Below are positions 1 to 10,139 of a stretch of DNA of 64,000 bases, piece by piece (position 1 is the stretch's first letter; every line of letters starts with the position of its first letter). Under the pieces are notes generated by a model, which did no database searches, was not told the DNA's origin, and saw only the letters and a program-made list of their open reading frames with translations. The DNA comes from Neoechinorhynchus agilis (Eukaryota; Acanthocephala): NCBI GenBank assembly GCA_051530055.1, contig CM121343.1, forward strand, positions 5,704,001-5,768,000, read 5' to 3'. The translations under genes and the position numbers were made by a program.

Positions 1-3000
1 AAGCAAGCGGGCAGTTTGTGGCCTGTGGAATCATTTCGTATTTCCATTTGATATCGATTACGACCTGTTCCCACATATTTAATGGACAACTGTGTTAAAA
101 GTGATGATTAAAAATGTTTATGGTTGACTAACTTTGGCTTTGGCCTCTTGATCTGCACGATAAGCCTCTAATTTCTGTTGTATCTCAATGACACGATTAT
201 TGGCCTCGTTGAACTCAGGGCTTGATTCCGTAGACTCGAACGTGGAGCTTTCAAACCTACTTAGTTTCTCACGAATGTTTTCAAATTTGAAAGATGGGAG
301 AAGTCGCCTCAGCATGATTGGACAATCTTCCAACAGTTCAAACTCCTCAATAATGTCAATCATTACCAAAATCGCATTTGCACTTTTCATCAATAACGAA
401 TGCTTTCTACGCGTATAAGTATCCTCTTCAAACAGTACAGCACGATTCTCGGGATGAGTTACTGGTTTTGCACTCAATGAGTGAATCCTAAAAGGAAAGG
501 TGAATGTAATAATGTCGATATTTGCGAGGAGGTACCGGGGAATGTGATTGGAATCATTATGGTTAGAAGTCTACACCCGCGGTAAATGGTTATTTCGATT
601 AAAAACGTTCTGCGAACCTCGTCGGGTTCATCATCATCAGTTTGTTGGTAGTATACGCTATCGATGTTTAGTAGATGAAATTAATCCAACACAAAATTGC
701 ATCGATTTGTGGTGTATTCCCTAAGCAGCTTTCTTGTTTAAACAATAGGCAATTAAAAACCAGTAATCCTAACAAGTGTCCGTATATGACCATAAAATCT
801 TGCAAACTAAGCATGCAATACTAAAAATCGATTGGCTTAGAAAAGTATCGAAATCTAGAAGGAACGCGCTTTGGATTTTCAATTAATAAATTGTTGAGGA
901 TACGAAATTACAATTACTCACTTTTCTTCACCACTCTTAATTTTTCGACCTCCGTTACTCGTTCAATGATCCACTGTTAAATCGTGGTTTGCAATTCTAC
1001 AAAAAAATATTTAAACTTTGGATCAAAACCCATTCTGGTTTACGTTTCTAGAACTTGGTTTAGCTGAAAAACCGCAAAAATTTGTTTGCAGTGATGCGTT
1101 TTAGATAACTGAACAGTTTTAAGCTGAGTAGACAAGAAAACCTAAAAATGACCACCAGTTCTTTAGACAATTTAATATTAATATGGAGATCAAAATATAT
1201 GTATGATGCAAAAGGTCGGGTGAAAGATGTGAAGGACAATAGAAAACTGTAAACAACTTAACGTTGAAATTTGCAATAAAACTAGTGCACAATACTGGCG
1301 TTCGATTATTTCGGACGTAAGCTTAAAAGTCACTTTGTATTACGGTGATTTGATCCAATACTCGAAGAAGAACAGATACTTCTCAAGAATGGTTGGCGGA
1401 TTGCCTCATAAAGTAAGCTAAAGTTTTAGCAGATATCTTGGATTAAACAGAACTTTAAATGATATTTCTCTAGGAATTATTCGCAGATAAAAGAATGAAT
1501 AGGAATGACTGAGTCAATACAGATTTATTGCTTTCATGAAATCAGCTAGAAAAGTGATTAAAAATTAGAGCATAAATATTACTTTAAGTGTTTATGTGAA
1601 CATCCCTTACGCGGCTGATTTTTTGGGCACACAGCCCACCGAAGCGATTTGTACAAACTCATAACCGTGTATTTCAGAGTTTAAGTGACTCCATGGGCTT
1701 TCATAATCCAAATCGGAGGACTGTGTGCTCAAGAAATCAGTAGTGCAAGCGATGTTCACTTAAGTACTTAAAAAATGACCGGTAGCCAAACATGAGGAAA
1801 AATAAATACTACTTCTAAAAAATGCTTTGAGCATTCAAAACCTAATTTGGCAAATAAAGAATCGTAAATTATGATGTGTTAATTGAAACCAAATACTAAC
1901 TTCATGAGCATTCTTTGCGTATCGGAAGGCAATTGCTTTATCTTGTTTACAATATCTTCACAACGTCCATTGGAAATCCACTCTATGGCATCAACTCGTT
2001 CGTTTATGCCAGTTATGTTCTTTAATGGATTTAGGAGCCAATCTCTGAGCATTCGACGTCCACTATTGGTCACGCACTTATCCAAGCAACTGAACAACGA
2101 ATCGGTTTCTTCACCGCTGTTTCCAATATGACCAATAATTCCAAGACTGAGAGCGGAGCTGGAATCCACGACCATTCTATCGCAATCTTCATCGACAATG
2201 ACAAATTCCCGTCTGCTAAGAAGCTCTTGGTCGATGAGGCAAAATCTTAAATATCCAATCAATAAACCTATTGATGTCATTGTCCTTGAAAAGGGCGGGT
2301 TCTTGAGCTTTTCTAAAATATCCCGCTCTACATGGGGTTTTAAATATTCAACAAGTTCAAGACTGCTCCACGTGTTGTACTTACAAAACGAATGAATTTC
2401 GCGAAAAAAGAAGCAACAAATGCGAATTCATTCGTTTGTTATTTAATGATGCATTTTCAATAAGGCATTTTCCATACATGTTCAGTGTGTTCCACAGCTC
2501 AGTTGAAACTTTCAATCGATCACATAAAATCTGTGAAGCCGGGTGATTAATCAAACACGTTCGGACAGTTCCGTAAAAACGGTCAGGGCAGCATAGTCTT
2601 ACGAAAAATCGCCCTTGGGACACATCCACAAAGACTAGGCAAACGCTCATATCCAATAATTCCGTCACAGCGTACATGTACCCATTCAGTGGTCCAGAGA
2701 TGATATCTTCATTCAAAGATTCGAGATCGTAGGTGAATGTGCCTGGAGTGGTGATTTCACATATTTCTCGGTTCACAACTTGGGAAGATTTACGGCGATC
2801 AGTTTTCGTGCGCTCAGACATTGCTTTCTATCGCGACTTCTGATTTTACCCGGATTTACACGATAAAAAAAGAAGCCACGATCTAGTTGACTCAGTTTGT
2901 TCAACTCTTGCGATTTTATAACCCTGTTTCACCAAATGATTGGCAGCTTTGGCAAAAGCAATCTCGGGAAAGCCGCAATGAGCAAATCTGCCTTTCATAA

Positions 3001-3820
3001 ACGTCATGCTCAACTCTTTGGCCACAATCATAGCATCCATGTGATAAAATTCGTAAAATTTGCCTACCTAAACATAGAGCAGAGGAAAAAATTTAAGAAA
3101 TGCAAGGGGAAAATATCGATTATTGCTTAAATCTGATGTTTTTGGAATCGATCAAGCACACAACAATGCGAAATTAGACTAGAATTTTAAGCACGACTAT
3201 TAATGAATTATTTACGAAGCATAAATGGACGGAACGATTGTTGTACCTTAAAGCATAAAAGAGTATCGAAATTGGCACTTTTCAACGTCCACCATTGCTG
3301 CATGGCCTAAAATTCATAGACAGATTTATGATTATAAGAATCTCTTACGGGAGATTGTTGCGATAGAAAGGAAGATGGAACATAAAGGGTGGATGGATCA
3401 TAGTCTGGATGAGTTGATAATCGCTTCTTGGAATCTTTAATGTTCTTTGGGAGTATAAAATCGAGCTTGGTGTGAATGAAATCTCGAAAGTTGTCATCCT
3501 CTATAATCTGCGAATCTTCATTGGAGTTCAATTGGCTGTCTGTGAGTTGAGTGGAAAATGATTGGCATTCAAAAGAAGTGTCTATCTTTCCTATATAAGA
3601 AGATTAAATTCTTTAAATATACTATTATCTCACCGCACGAATCTAAAGTCTGAATTTCATAGTTCCTCGATGATCGAAGTATTTTATTATGGCCAGGCGA
3701 GCTGTTTTCACAATCACTAAATGATTGAGACTGCATAGCGGGCATCTCTATCGCAGAGGTTTCACTATCCGTTCGAGAGAAATAATCCCTTATTGTCCGA
3801 CTCTTCCTTGCTCGTTTCAT
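1..3820 (-). CDS. MSH6: DNA mismatch repair protein MSH6 (partial, left edge)
   Basis: MutS-alpha subunit that recognises mismatches with MSH2 in the nucleus. The start ATG is at 3820, 11 nt after a TTTAATCAG acceptor. The N-terminus carries TIRDYFSR, a degenerate PCNA-binding (PIP) motif. Exons that I can place: 3820-3634, 3590-3349 ([16 protein letters not shown], the conserved entry to the mismatch-binding region), 3297-3247, 3067 to about 2892 ([13 protein letters not shown] and [15 protein letters not shown], MutS domain I), about 2830-2477 ([14 protein letters not shown], connector), about 2381-1897 (CLIDQELLS, lever) and about 490-127 (clamp, [15 protein letters not shown]). The clamp exon reaches a possible GTTAGT donor near 126, so the Walker ATPase domain lies outside the window. 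The junction between the exons ending near 2892 and starting near 2830 does not resolve cleanly in frame. The family assignment is secure; exact exon ends are inferred. Confidence 0.92.
512..650. repeat. Foldback family A copy (half element)
   Basis: This stretch lies in the large MSH6 intron. It starts with ATGTCGATATTTGCGAGGAG, continues through AGAAGTCTACACCCGCGG and ends in GAACCTCGTCGGGTTCATCA. The same blocks recur at 36460-36580, 45222-45375, 50551-50790 and 59398-59450, in places as a full palindrome. It is most likely a non-autonomous MITE-like element; no coding capacity is seen. Confidence 0.7.
651..1594. other. MSH6 intron, no gene seen
   Basis: AT-rich sequence between the MSH6 lever and clamp exons. 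No reading frame, RNA gene or clear repeat was recognised here. Confidence 0.5.
1595..1762. repeat. Foldback element related to the 193-bp satellite
   Basis: The left arm (GGCTGATTTTTTGGGCACAC, near 1611) and the right arm (near 1712-1745) are imperfect inverted copies. The block GGCTGATT..TTGG..ACA.AGCCC.CCGA and the following ACAAACTCATAACCG also occur in the tandem array at 51110-52650. This is a short non-autonomous element inside the MSH6 intron, and possibly a relative of what seeded that array. Confidence 0.6.
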
Positions 3821-4113
3821 TCTTCAAAAATCTGATTAAACGAACTTGCAGAAGAACCCCCACCACCCGCAAGGCGAAGTGGATATGCGCCCACGAATAC
3901 GGCGTCTATTAGCCGTTTGTGTATATAGAACAAACATTGCTGCGTACCATAATTTACGCAATTGATTTGCGGCGACCAAGAGACGGCAGATACCAACTTA
4001 GAGCTGTTAGAGCGCATTTATGAGAGATGAAATTTTGTAGAGATCATTCGCTGATTTCAAGACTAACATAAAATTATTTCAGTTTCAATTATCGGTGTCG
4101 TCAAAACTGTTAT

Positions 4114-4198
4114 ATGCCTAGCCGCACTCGTCCTCAATTGTCGCCGAATGCTTGCAGTGTTGCCTCTCAATACGGCGATGCTGATATTTTGAACCAGG
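4114..4198 (+). CDS. Possible first coding exon, divergent from MSH6
   Basis: An ATG at 4114 lies 33 nt after a good acceptor (AAATTATTTCAG, ending near 4080). It opens a 28-codon frame (MPSRTRPQLSPNACSVASQY and onward) that ends at a plausible donor, CCAG/GTATTG, at 4198. The start lies 294 bp from the MSH6 start on the other strand, an arrangement like the bL12m/YKT6 pair at 8422/8697. I could not find a downstream exon before the repeat array at 4641, so the gene is unidentified and may be spurious. Confidence 0.3.
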
Positions 4199-4640
4199 TA
4201 TTGACCTGACCTTGATGTTAAATCTATTTTCTAAATCAAACATCGCTAATTGAAACTGAAACTATAATGAATAATTTCTTTACCTTAAAATTGCTGTCCA
4301 CTTGGTCGCTGACGGTCTTTTAAAAATGAAGATTCTCAACAGTTAAAAATCGAAGTTTCAACTCCTTTGGATTTGGTTGACAAAAAATCCCGTGTTATTT
4401 TCATACTATTAAATCCGATATTTCGGAGGCAAAATCGCGTGCCTTAGATACTATAGCAAAAACAACCTTAACGAAGGCACAATAATGTGACGAAATATCC
4501 GATTTAATAAATTCCTTCAAGCATTGTAATATTTGGCAATACTCTAACAAATGTTCGTTCACTTTTTGACGCATAAATTAAGACGTTTGAAGGTTGAACT
4601 ATCCGTGTTTTTATATGGCCGAAAAGTAAAATAATTTATT
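4199..4640. other. Intergenic stretch with short inverted repeat
   Basis: No gene is recognised. Arms of about 19 bp with one mismatch (ATTAAATCCGATATTTCG near 4406-4425, its complement near 4492-4511) enclose about 65 bp, consistent with a very small MITE. Confidence 0.5.
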
Positions 4641-5917
4641 GTACGTTGGCGAATTCTGTCCCCGGTGTTATCGATACTCATTTATTTGAGAAATATTTCA
4701 CAAGGTTTTCCTTGCCTCTTCAGTCGCTATTGCTTGTAATTTTTTAATGTGTGAGTTTGTGTCCTGGCGAATCCTGTCCCCGGTGTTATCGATACTCATT
4801 TATTTGAGAAATATTTCACAAGGTTTTTCCTTGCTTCTTCAGTCTCTATTGCTTGTAAGTTTTAAATGTGTGAGTTGGTGTCTTGGCGAATCCTGTCCCC
4901 GGTGTTATCGATACTCATTTATTTGCGAAATATTTCACAAGGTTTTCCTTGCCTCTTCAGTCGCTATTGCTTGTAAGTTTTTAATGTGTGAGTTGGTGTC
5001 TTGACGAATTCTGTCCCCGGTGTTGTCGATACTCATTTATTAATTGCGAAATATTTCACAAGGTTTTCCTTGCCTCTTCAGTCGCTATTGCTTTTAAGTT
5101 TTAAATGTGTGAGTTGGTGTCTTGGCGAATCTGTCCCGGTGTTGTCGATACTCATTTATAATTGCGAAATATTTCACAAGGTTTTCCTTGCCTCTTCAGT
5201 CGCTATTGCTTCTAAGTTTTAAATGTGTGAGGTGGTGTCTTGGTGAATCCTGTCTCCGGTGTTATCGATACCCATTTATAATTGCGAAATATTTCACAAG
5301 GTTTTCCTTGCCTCTTTGGTCGCTATTGCTTCTAAGTTTTAAATGTGTGAGTTGGTGTCTTGGTGAATCCTGTCTCCGGTGTTATCGATACCCATTTATA
5401 ATTGCGAAATATTTCACAAGGTTTTCCTTGCCTCTTTGGTCGCTATTGCTTCTAAGTTTTAAATGTGTGAGTTGGTGCTTTGGCGAATCCTGTCTCCGAT
5501 GTTATCGATACTCATTTATTTCTTTGAGAAATATTTCACAAGGTTTTCCTTGCCTCTTCAGTCGCTATTGCTTGTAAGTTTTAAATGTGTGAGTTGGTAT
5601 CTTTGCTAATTCTGTCCTCGGTGTTGTCGATACTCATTTATTTGCGAAATATTTCACAAGGTTTTCCTTGCCTCTTCAGTCGCTATTGTTTCGCAAGTTT
5701 TTCGACTGAAGAGGCAAGGAAAACCTTGTGAAATATTTCGCAATTAATAAATGAGTATCGACAACACCGGGGACCGAATTCGCCAAGACACCACCTCACA
5801 CATTTAAAACTTACAAGCAATAGCGACTGAAGAGGCAAGGAAAACCTTGTGAAATATTTCTCAAATAAATGAGTATCGATAACACCGGGGACAGGATTCG
5901 CCAATGTACAATCAAAT
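4641..5917. mobile_element. Foldback element with nine internal tandem repeats
   Basis: The left end reads TTGTACGTTGGCGAATTC. The right end is its inverted copy (ATTCGCCAATGTACAA, ending at 5912). Inside are nine direct copies of a 118-122 bp unit (the TCGATACTCATTTA block starts at 4671, 4789, 4908, 5026, 5145, 5265, 5385, 5505 and 5627), then two units in inverted orientation from about 5690. The units differ by a few substitutions and small indels. The long apparent frames are by-products of the repeat. A sister element lies at 37626-38635. No transposase was seen, so it looks non-autonomous. Confidence 0.85.
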
Positions 5918-6628
5918 GTACCCCGAGGACAATGATATATATGAAAAAATAGTTTATTGTTCATATATTTCGGCAGAATCTTTTGGATTTATCTAGGCGT
6001 CTTGTATGTTTTTCAGATATGTTAGTGCCGAAATATCGGAATCATTAAAAAAATTAAAATTTCTACTATATAAAAACATAAATTAAGAATTGAAAGTGAT
6101 TATGAATACTTTTTCTATAGTCTTAAGGATGACAACTTTTTAAGTCACGTGTAAATTTGATGTTTGCAGTCAATTATTGACCGCGAGTACCAACAATTGA
6201 TGATTTTCTTTATTTGTGCTTACGTGATGTTTGGCAAATGCACTCGCATAATAAGCGGTTTAGGAAGAGAAATCTCAAGCTCCTTTCGATATTGGCTTAC
6301 GATACAGGGGGATCGCTACTGACTCTGCGTGTTTTCCCAATCGCCCGCATTCTTTTAAGAGAGTCTTGGTATAAAGAGTGACCACGAAGGACTTTCGGGA
6401 TTTCCGATCCTGTAGTTTCAATATAATCGGAGCTCGAATAGATGCAACCTTTGACTACCAAAGCTTTACTTTCACTCTCATATTCATCGATTTGCAATCA
6501 AAAACTACTTTAGGACCAAGCAAAAATGAAAAATTATTATATGTGCTGTTAGATACCCACTCACTTCATGTTCTGTGCAAAAATCGGTATATTTCAAGCC
6601 GGACCGAAGTTAAATCTGCAACCGACTC
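5918..6628. other. Intergenic and Mo25 3' region
   Basis: Sequence between the foldback element and the Mo25 stop codon. A minus-strand frame of 66 codons (6297-6497) and an overlapping plus frame (6378-6632) exist, but neither resembles a known protein. I see nothing else. Confidence 0.4.
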
Positions 6629-7861
6629 TTAAAATTTACTTGTCTGTTCCGAATGCCCATTCTTTGAATCGCAATGATCGCTTCGAGGTGACGGGCTCGG
6701 AGCCTTGATCGTATCGTTTGTAGTGGTTGTATTGACGGCAGGCGGTCTTTCTACATCTCCCGGAGCTACAAGCTCATGATCTCCCATATTGGACGAAGTC
6801 TGAAAAACACCACCATTGCTTGATTTATCAGGTTTCAAATCTCTAATTTGCTTGATAAGATAGGCTTTTTCTTCGTTAAATTGCTCGTCATCGGCACGGT
6901 CTGCCGTAAATCCAAGCAAAAAGTCGATCAGTCGCTCCCGGTTTCTGAGAAGAATGTCAAAAATTGCCTTTGGTTTGTTTGGATTTGCTACAAATATTTT
7001 AAATACGTGAAATGTCTCAAACTGAATGTGCGAGCTTTTCTCCCTAAACAAATTCATCATCATCTTAAGATTATCGACATTCTCAATAAATCGATACATA
7101 ACATCGGTGAAGTTTCGGTCTAGCATCAGTTCACCCAATAGTTTGAGTGACTGTCGCCGAGTTACGTAGTTGTCCGAAAGCAATAGTCGTTCATAATTGC
7201 TAAAGAATAGATCGTAGTTTTCCTGAATATACGCGGCGGACATCGCTCGATGTCGGACCAAAAATTCCTAAATTAGACAATGAAAATCGATTTAATATCA
7301 CGCAATTACCTTAAAGGTCGAGAAGGCATCTGACGAAACGTCAAAAGTGTTCATTTGAGCGTAGGCGAAGAAGTTATAAAAATCTCCAGATTCCAGAACT
7401 TCCTTTGCGAGTTCCTCGTGTCTAGCGCATTCTCGGAGCATTGTTCCGCAATTTAAGGCAATTTCTGAGTTTTCGTATCCTCGAATCAGCGTCTGCAGAA
7501 TCTGTTTATGAGCCATTATATAATCAACTGTCGGATACACCTTCCCAATTTGGCGTCGCAGCATATTATTGAAAATATTTGCCATTTCCTTTTTGTCCTC
7601 GAATGATACTCTGGTTAAATTTGTTATCAAAGTCAGCAGAAGATTAGAAGCGTAAATCTCTTGAGCTAACGTCGCAATAAGTTCACTTTGTGGATCTTGT
7701 TCAGGAGTACCATAGAGCATGCCTTTGATGGTTGTCAAATGCTTCGAGATTTCATCATGTGCCTTGTCGATATTTTTGCCTCCTTTCTCCAATACATGGA
7801 GATTGTCCCGCAATGAACGCACGACGTCCGCTGGTTTCTGACGACCTTTAAATAACGGCAT
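6629..7861 (-). CDS. CAB39: Mo25/CAB39 scaffold protein
   Basis: Armadillo-like scaffold that binds STRAD and activates LKB1 and MST/GCK-family kinases in the cytoplasm. Two exons, 7861-7310 and 7267-6629, are separated by a 42-bp intron with CTTTAAG/GTAATT donor and TCTAATTTAG acceptor; the join reads FKEFLVRHR in frame. The model gives 396 residues, against about 340 in vertebrates. Conserved blocks cover the whole family fold, including [19 protein letters not shown] and [20 protein letters not shown]. The last 55 or so residues (from about 340) are a polar Ser/Thr/Pro/Asp-rich tail not usual for the family. The ATG lies 15 nt after a TTTTCTTCAG acceptor, so a trans-spliced leader is likely. 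Confidence 0.97.
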
Positions 7862-7957
7862 TTCTATATGTATAATCTGAAGAAAACGGAATAAGGTTCC
7901 CGGAAAGAGCTATTTGAAAGGAAACCGGACGCCCGATTGTTTTACTATTAGAGCCCA

Positions 7958-8422
7958 CTATTCAATAGAACACACTCCGCCGAGCGGTTCCAGTCGTTTT
8001 ACGATCTCTTCTGCCTCGTCCTTACCAATGTTGTCCTTTAAAACGTGAGGTAACGATTCAACAAACTTCTTAGCCTGAACCAAATTCATATCGGGCGCGA
8101 TTCGCTTCACTTCTTTAATGATCGCAACTTTCTTATCTCCTTCAAATCTCTTCAAATGCAATGTGAAACTAGTCTTTTGCTCCTTTGGTCCATCGTCGTC
8201 GTCTTGATTTTCATTTGCGGACATAGTAGCCGCCTGTATTGTCTGCTGTTGAACGAGCCACTGCTCCGGCAATTTCAATCTCTGCGAAAGCAGTGTGCTC
8301 AACTCACATGCATCGATCATACTCAAAGAAGCGATCTCCTCGGCTAACAAATGTAGCCGTTCTGATTTGCCGGAAGTTTGACTCAGAAGTCGGTATAGAG
8401 GCAGTCGAAATCTCTCAAACAT
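7958..8422 (-). CDS. MRPL12: Mitochondrial large-subunit ribosomal protein bL12m
   Basis: Stalk protein of the mitochondrial ribosome that recruits translation factors. The single-exon frame gives 154 residues from the ATG at 8422. The longer open frame upstream has no family match, and an AAG acceptor lies one base before this ATG. Residues 1-20 are basic and hydroxylated, fitting a mitochondrial presequence. Residues 25-65 match the N-terminal dimerisation region. Residues 86-154 are the L7/L12 C-terminal domain, with KVAIIKEVKRI, LVQAKKFVESLP and KDEAEEIVKRLEPLGG. It is divergent from YKT6, with 274 bp between the two start codons. Confidence 0.95.
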   Translation of the reverse strand: MFERFRLPLYRLLSQTSGKSERLHLLAEEIASLSMIDACELSTLLSQRLKLPEQWLVQQQTIQAATMSANENQDDDDGPKEQKTSFTLHLKRFEGDKKVAIIKEVKRIAPDMNLVQAKKFVESLPHVLKDNIGKDEAEEIVKRLEPLGGVCSIE

Positions 8423-8696
8423 ACTTAAGACATTCCACACGAGCGAAAAAGGAACAAAAAGTCTTAGAGCGAAATTACGCACATCCCCAATCAAACGATC
8501 CGCAACGACTACCACGGCTAGATCCGCCGCCGTTATCGTTATTTTCTGATAGAGAGGCAGACGCGCACCACGATGCCTACTTTTGCCGTAAACACAGGAT
8601 CTCAAAAACGCGGAACTTGGTTTCTTCCGCGTTCTGAGCGCATTTGAAACTCTAAATGTATTTATACTGCTACGTATATTTTTCCTTTTAGGGCAA
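8423..8696. promoter_or_regulatory. Putative bidirectional promoter, bL12m and YKT6
   Basis: The two start codons face away from each other with 274 bp between them and no room for other genes. The interval ends on the YKT6 side in TTTTCCTTTTAG, a splice acceptor five bases before its ATG. No TATA box is obvious. That it drives both genes is inferred from the geometry. Confidence 0.5.
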
Positions 8697-9290
8697 ATGC
8701 GCCTGTTTGCCCTTCTCATTTTGTATAAAGACGCTTCTGAGGCTCGCCTTCTCAAAGATGCACATGACCTGTCGACATTTGGGTTTTTCCAGAGATCTGG
8801 AGTAAAAGAATTTATAATCTTTACTGCCCGGACGCTAATCGATCGTTCACAACTTGATTCAAGGTCAACGGTTCAACAAGGTGAATACACCATGCACGCT
8901 TATGTCCGGAAGGATCGATTATCGGCAGTAGCCGTATCGTGCAATAAATACCCTCGTCGGGTAGCCCACAGCCTTCTAGTTCGTCTTTTGATGGATTTCG
9001 AAATCGCGTGTCCTAGTTCTCAGTGGCATACTGGTGATCCTTCGCGGATTTTATTTGAACGAATCACTCAATTGCTTAATGAGTACCAAGAACCGTCTCA
9101 GGCGGATAATATTTTAAAAATACAAGCGGATTTGGATGAGACAAAGATTGTCTTACACACTACAATGGAATCATTACTTCAACGTGGAGAAACCCTGGAT
9201 GATCTCGTTCAGAGAAGCAGTCTACTCAGCCTAGAATCGAAGGCGTTCTACACCGTAGCGAAAAAATCCAATCGATGTTGTTCCCTATAA
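8697..9290 (+). CDS. YKT6: R-SNARE YKT6
   Basis: Prenylated v-SNARE acting in ER-Golgi, endosomal and autophagosome fusion. The intronless frame of 197 residues equals the family length. Residues 1 to about 125 are the longin domain (LSTFGFFQRSGVKEFIIFTA, YPRRVAHSLL). The SNARE motif follows (DETKIVLHTTMESLLQRGE), with the zero-layer arginine at residue 163. The C-terminus NRCCSL supplies Cys194 for palmitoylation and Cys195 within a CaaX box for farnesylation. The start is fixed by homology and by a TTTTCCTTTTAG acceptor ending at 8691, leaving a 5-nt leader, as expected after trans-splicing. Confidence 0.98.
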   Translation: MRLFALLILYKDASEARLLKDAHDLSTFGFFQRSGVKEFIIFTARTLIDRSQLDSRSTVQQGEYTMHAYVRKDRLSAVAVSCNKYPRRVAHSLLVRLLMDFEIACPSSQWHTGDPSRILFERITQLLNEYQEPSQADNILKIQADLDETKIVLHTTMESLLQRGETLDDLVQRSSLLSLESKAFYTVAKKSNRCCSL

Positions 9291-10139
9291 TATTGATCAT
9301 CTTTCGTGCGTGTGTGTGTGTTTTGCAAGTGTAACCAACACTCAATATATATATATATATTTTTGTATACGTTTTTTATATGAACGTTGCGACGTATTTG
9401 TTTTCCGCTTATCTCGAGGGTTTCGCTTACACCAAAACAACACACGGGAGTCGCGCACGCGTGGCGCTCGAGATGACACCGTGCGCGTGGCTGATGATCA
9501 AATGTGTGTGTGTGTGCGCGATGAGGATGGAGGGAAGATTGGCGGGCTCAAGAGCATGTCATTGTCGTCGTCGTCGTCGCAAAGGGTGAAAAAGGCATCT
9601 AAAAATCGTTGTGTATGCACGCGGAGACGTGCGCTCAGACCGGCAGATTATCTCTCTCCGTCACTTATGTGAGTCGTCGAAGGGGTCTTTGAGACCGGTG
9701 GCCATCAGGCGAAAAGATGCGCGCTAATCTGACGCTACGTCATGCGTTCTACAGATCAATTTTGGGCGCGGCGTGCAAGGCAGGTCGCCTCCGCCGCTTC
9801 TGGTTTTGTTGGTGTCGCGTGCGAGTATACGCAACTCTGCACCACACACACACACAGAGGCGCGTGCACCACCACCACCACCACCGCCGCCGCCATCACA
9901 CCCCCTCCCTCCCTCCTCTCTCTCCCAAGCCTGCACGTGTGCGCCGATGATGGAGGGAGAAAGCACGCAGATTGCGTGCGCGCGCCTTGCGCGACGACTA
10001 ACACGTCGTCGTAGCTGTGGTGTGCGGGGTAGTAATTAGGACACACGAGGAACCAGTCTGCTTCTCGAACCTACCTTTTCCCATGCACGCTTTGTCATGA
10101 ACGATTTTTGTAGATTTTTATGCTATTCTCTTCCTAGAG
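9291..10139. repeat. Microsatellite-rich, GC-rich region upstream of ARID1
   Basis: Short runs of GT, AT, CGT, CA, CAC/CGC and CT units are scattered over about 700 bp (for example 9308-9320, 9347-9361, 9563-9582, 9842-9858, 9868-9900). This creates several overlapping false frames on both strands. It ends in TTCTCTTCCTAG, an acceptor two bases before the ARID1 ATG. It is probably promoter or outron of that gene. Confidence 0.6.

Noticed and set aside
118-477. A separate 119-residue gene at the left edge
   Set aside because: It begins at TTG without ATG, is preceded by a CCTTTTAG acceptor, and its sequence matches the MSH6 clamp; it is an exon of MSH6.
4747-5577. Long overlapping frames with repeated RCYRYSFI..KYFTRFSLPLQ text
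   Set aside because: They follow the 119-bp tandem units exactly, shift frame at unit indels and have no start context; repeat artefacts.
4641-5700. CRISPR-like array (regular repeats)
   Set aside because: Units are tandem without unique spacers and the genome is eukaryotic.
6297-6632. Opposite-strand frames downstream of Mo25
   Set aside because: They overlap each other, have no resemblance to known proteins and lie in a probable 3' UTR.
7958-8755. A 265-residue version of bL12m starting at 8755
   Set aside because: The added 111 residues overlap the YKT6 start on the other strand and are basic and featureless; the ATG at 8422 fits the family and has an acceptor next to it.
9717-10046. 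Five overlapping frames in the CA/CAC-rich region
   Set aside because: They arise from microsatellites open on both strands; low-complexity products with no conserved text.
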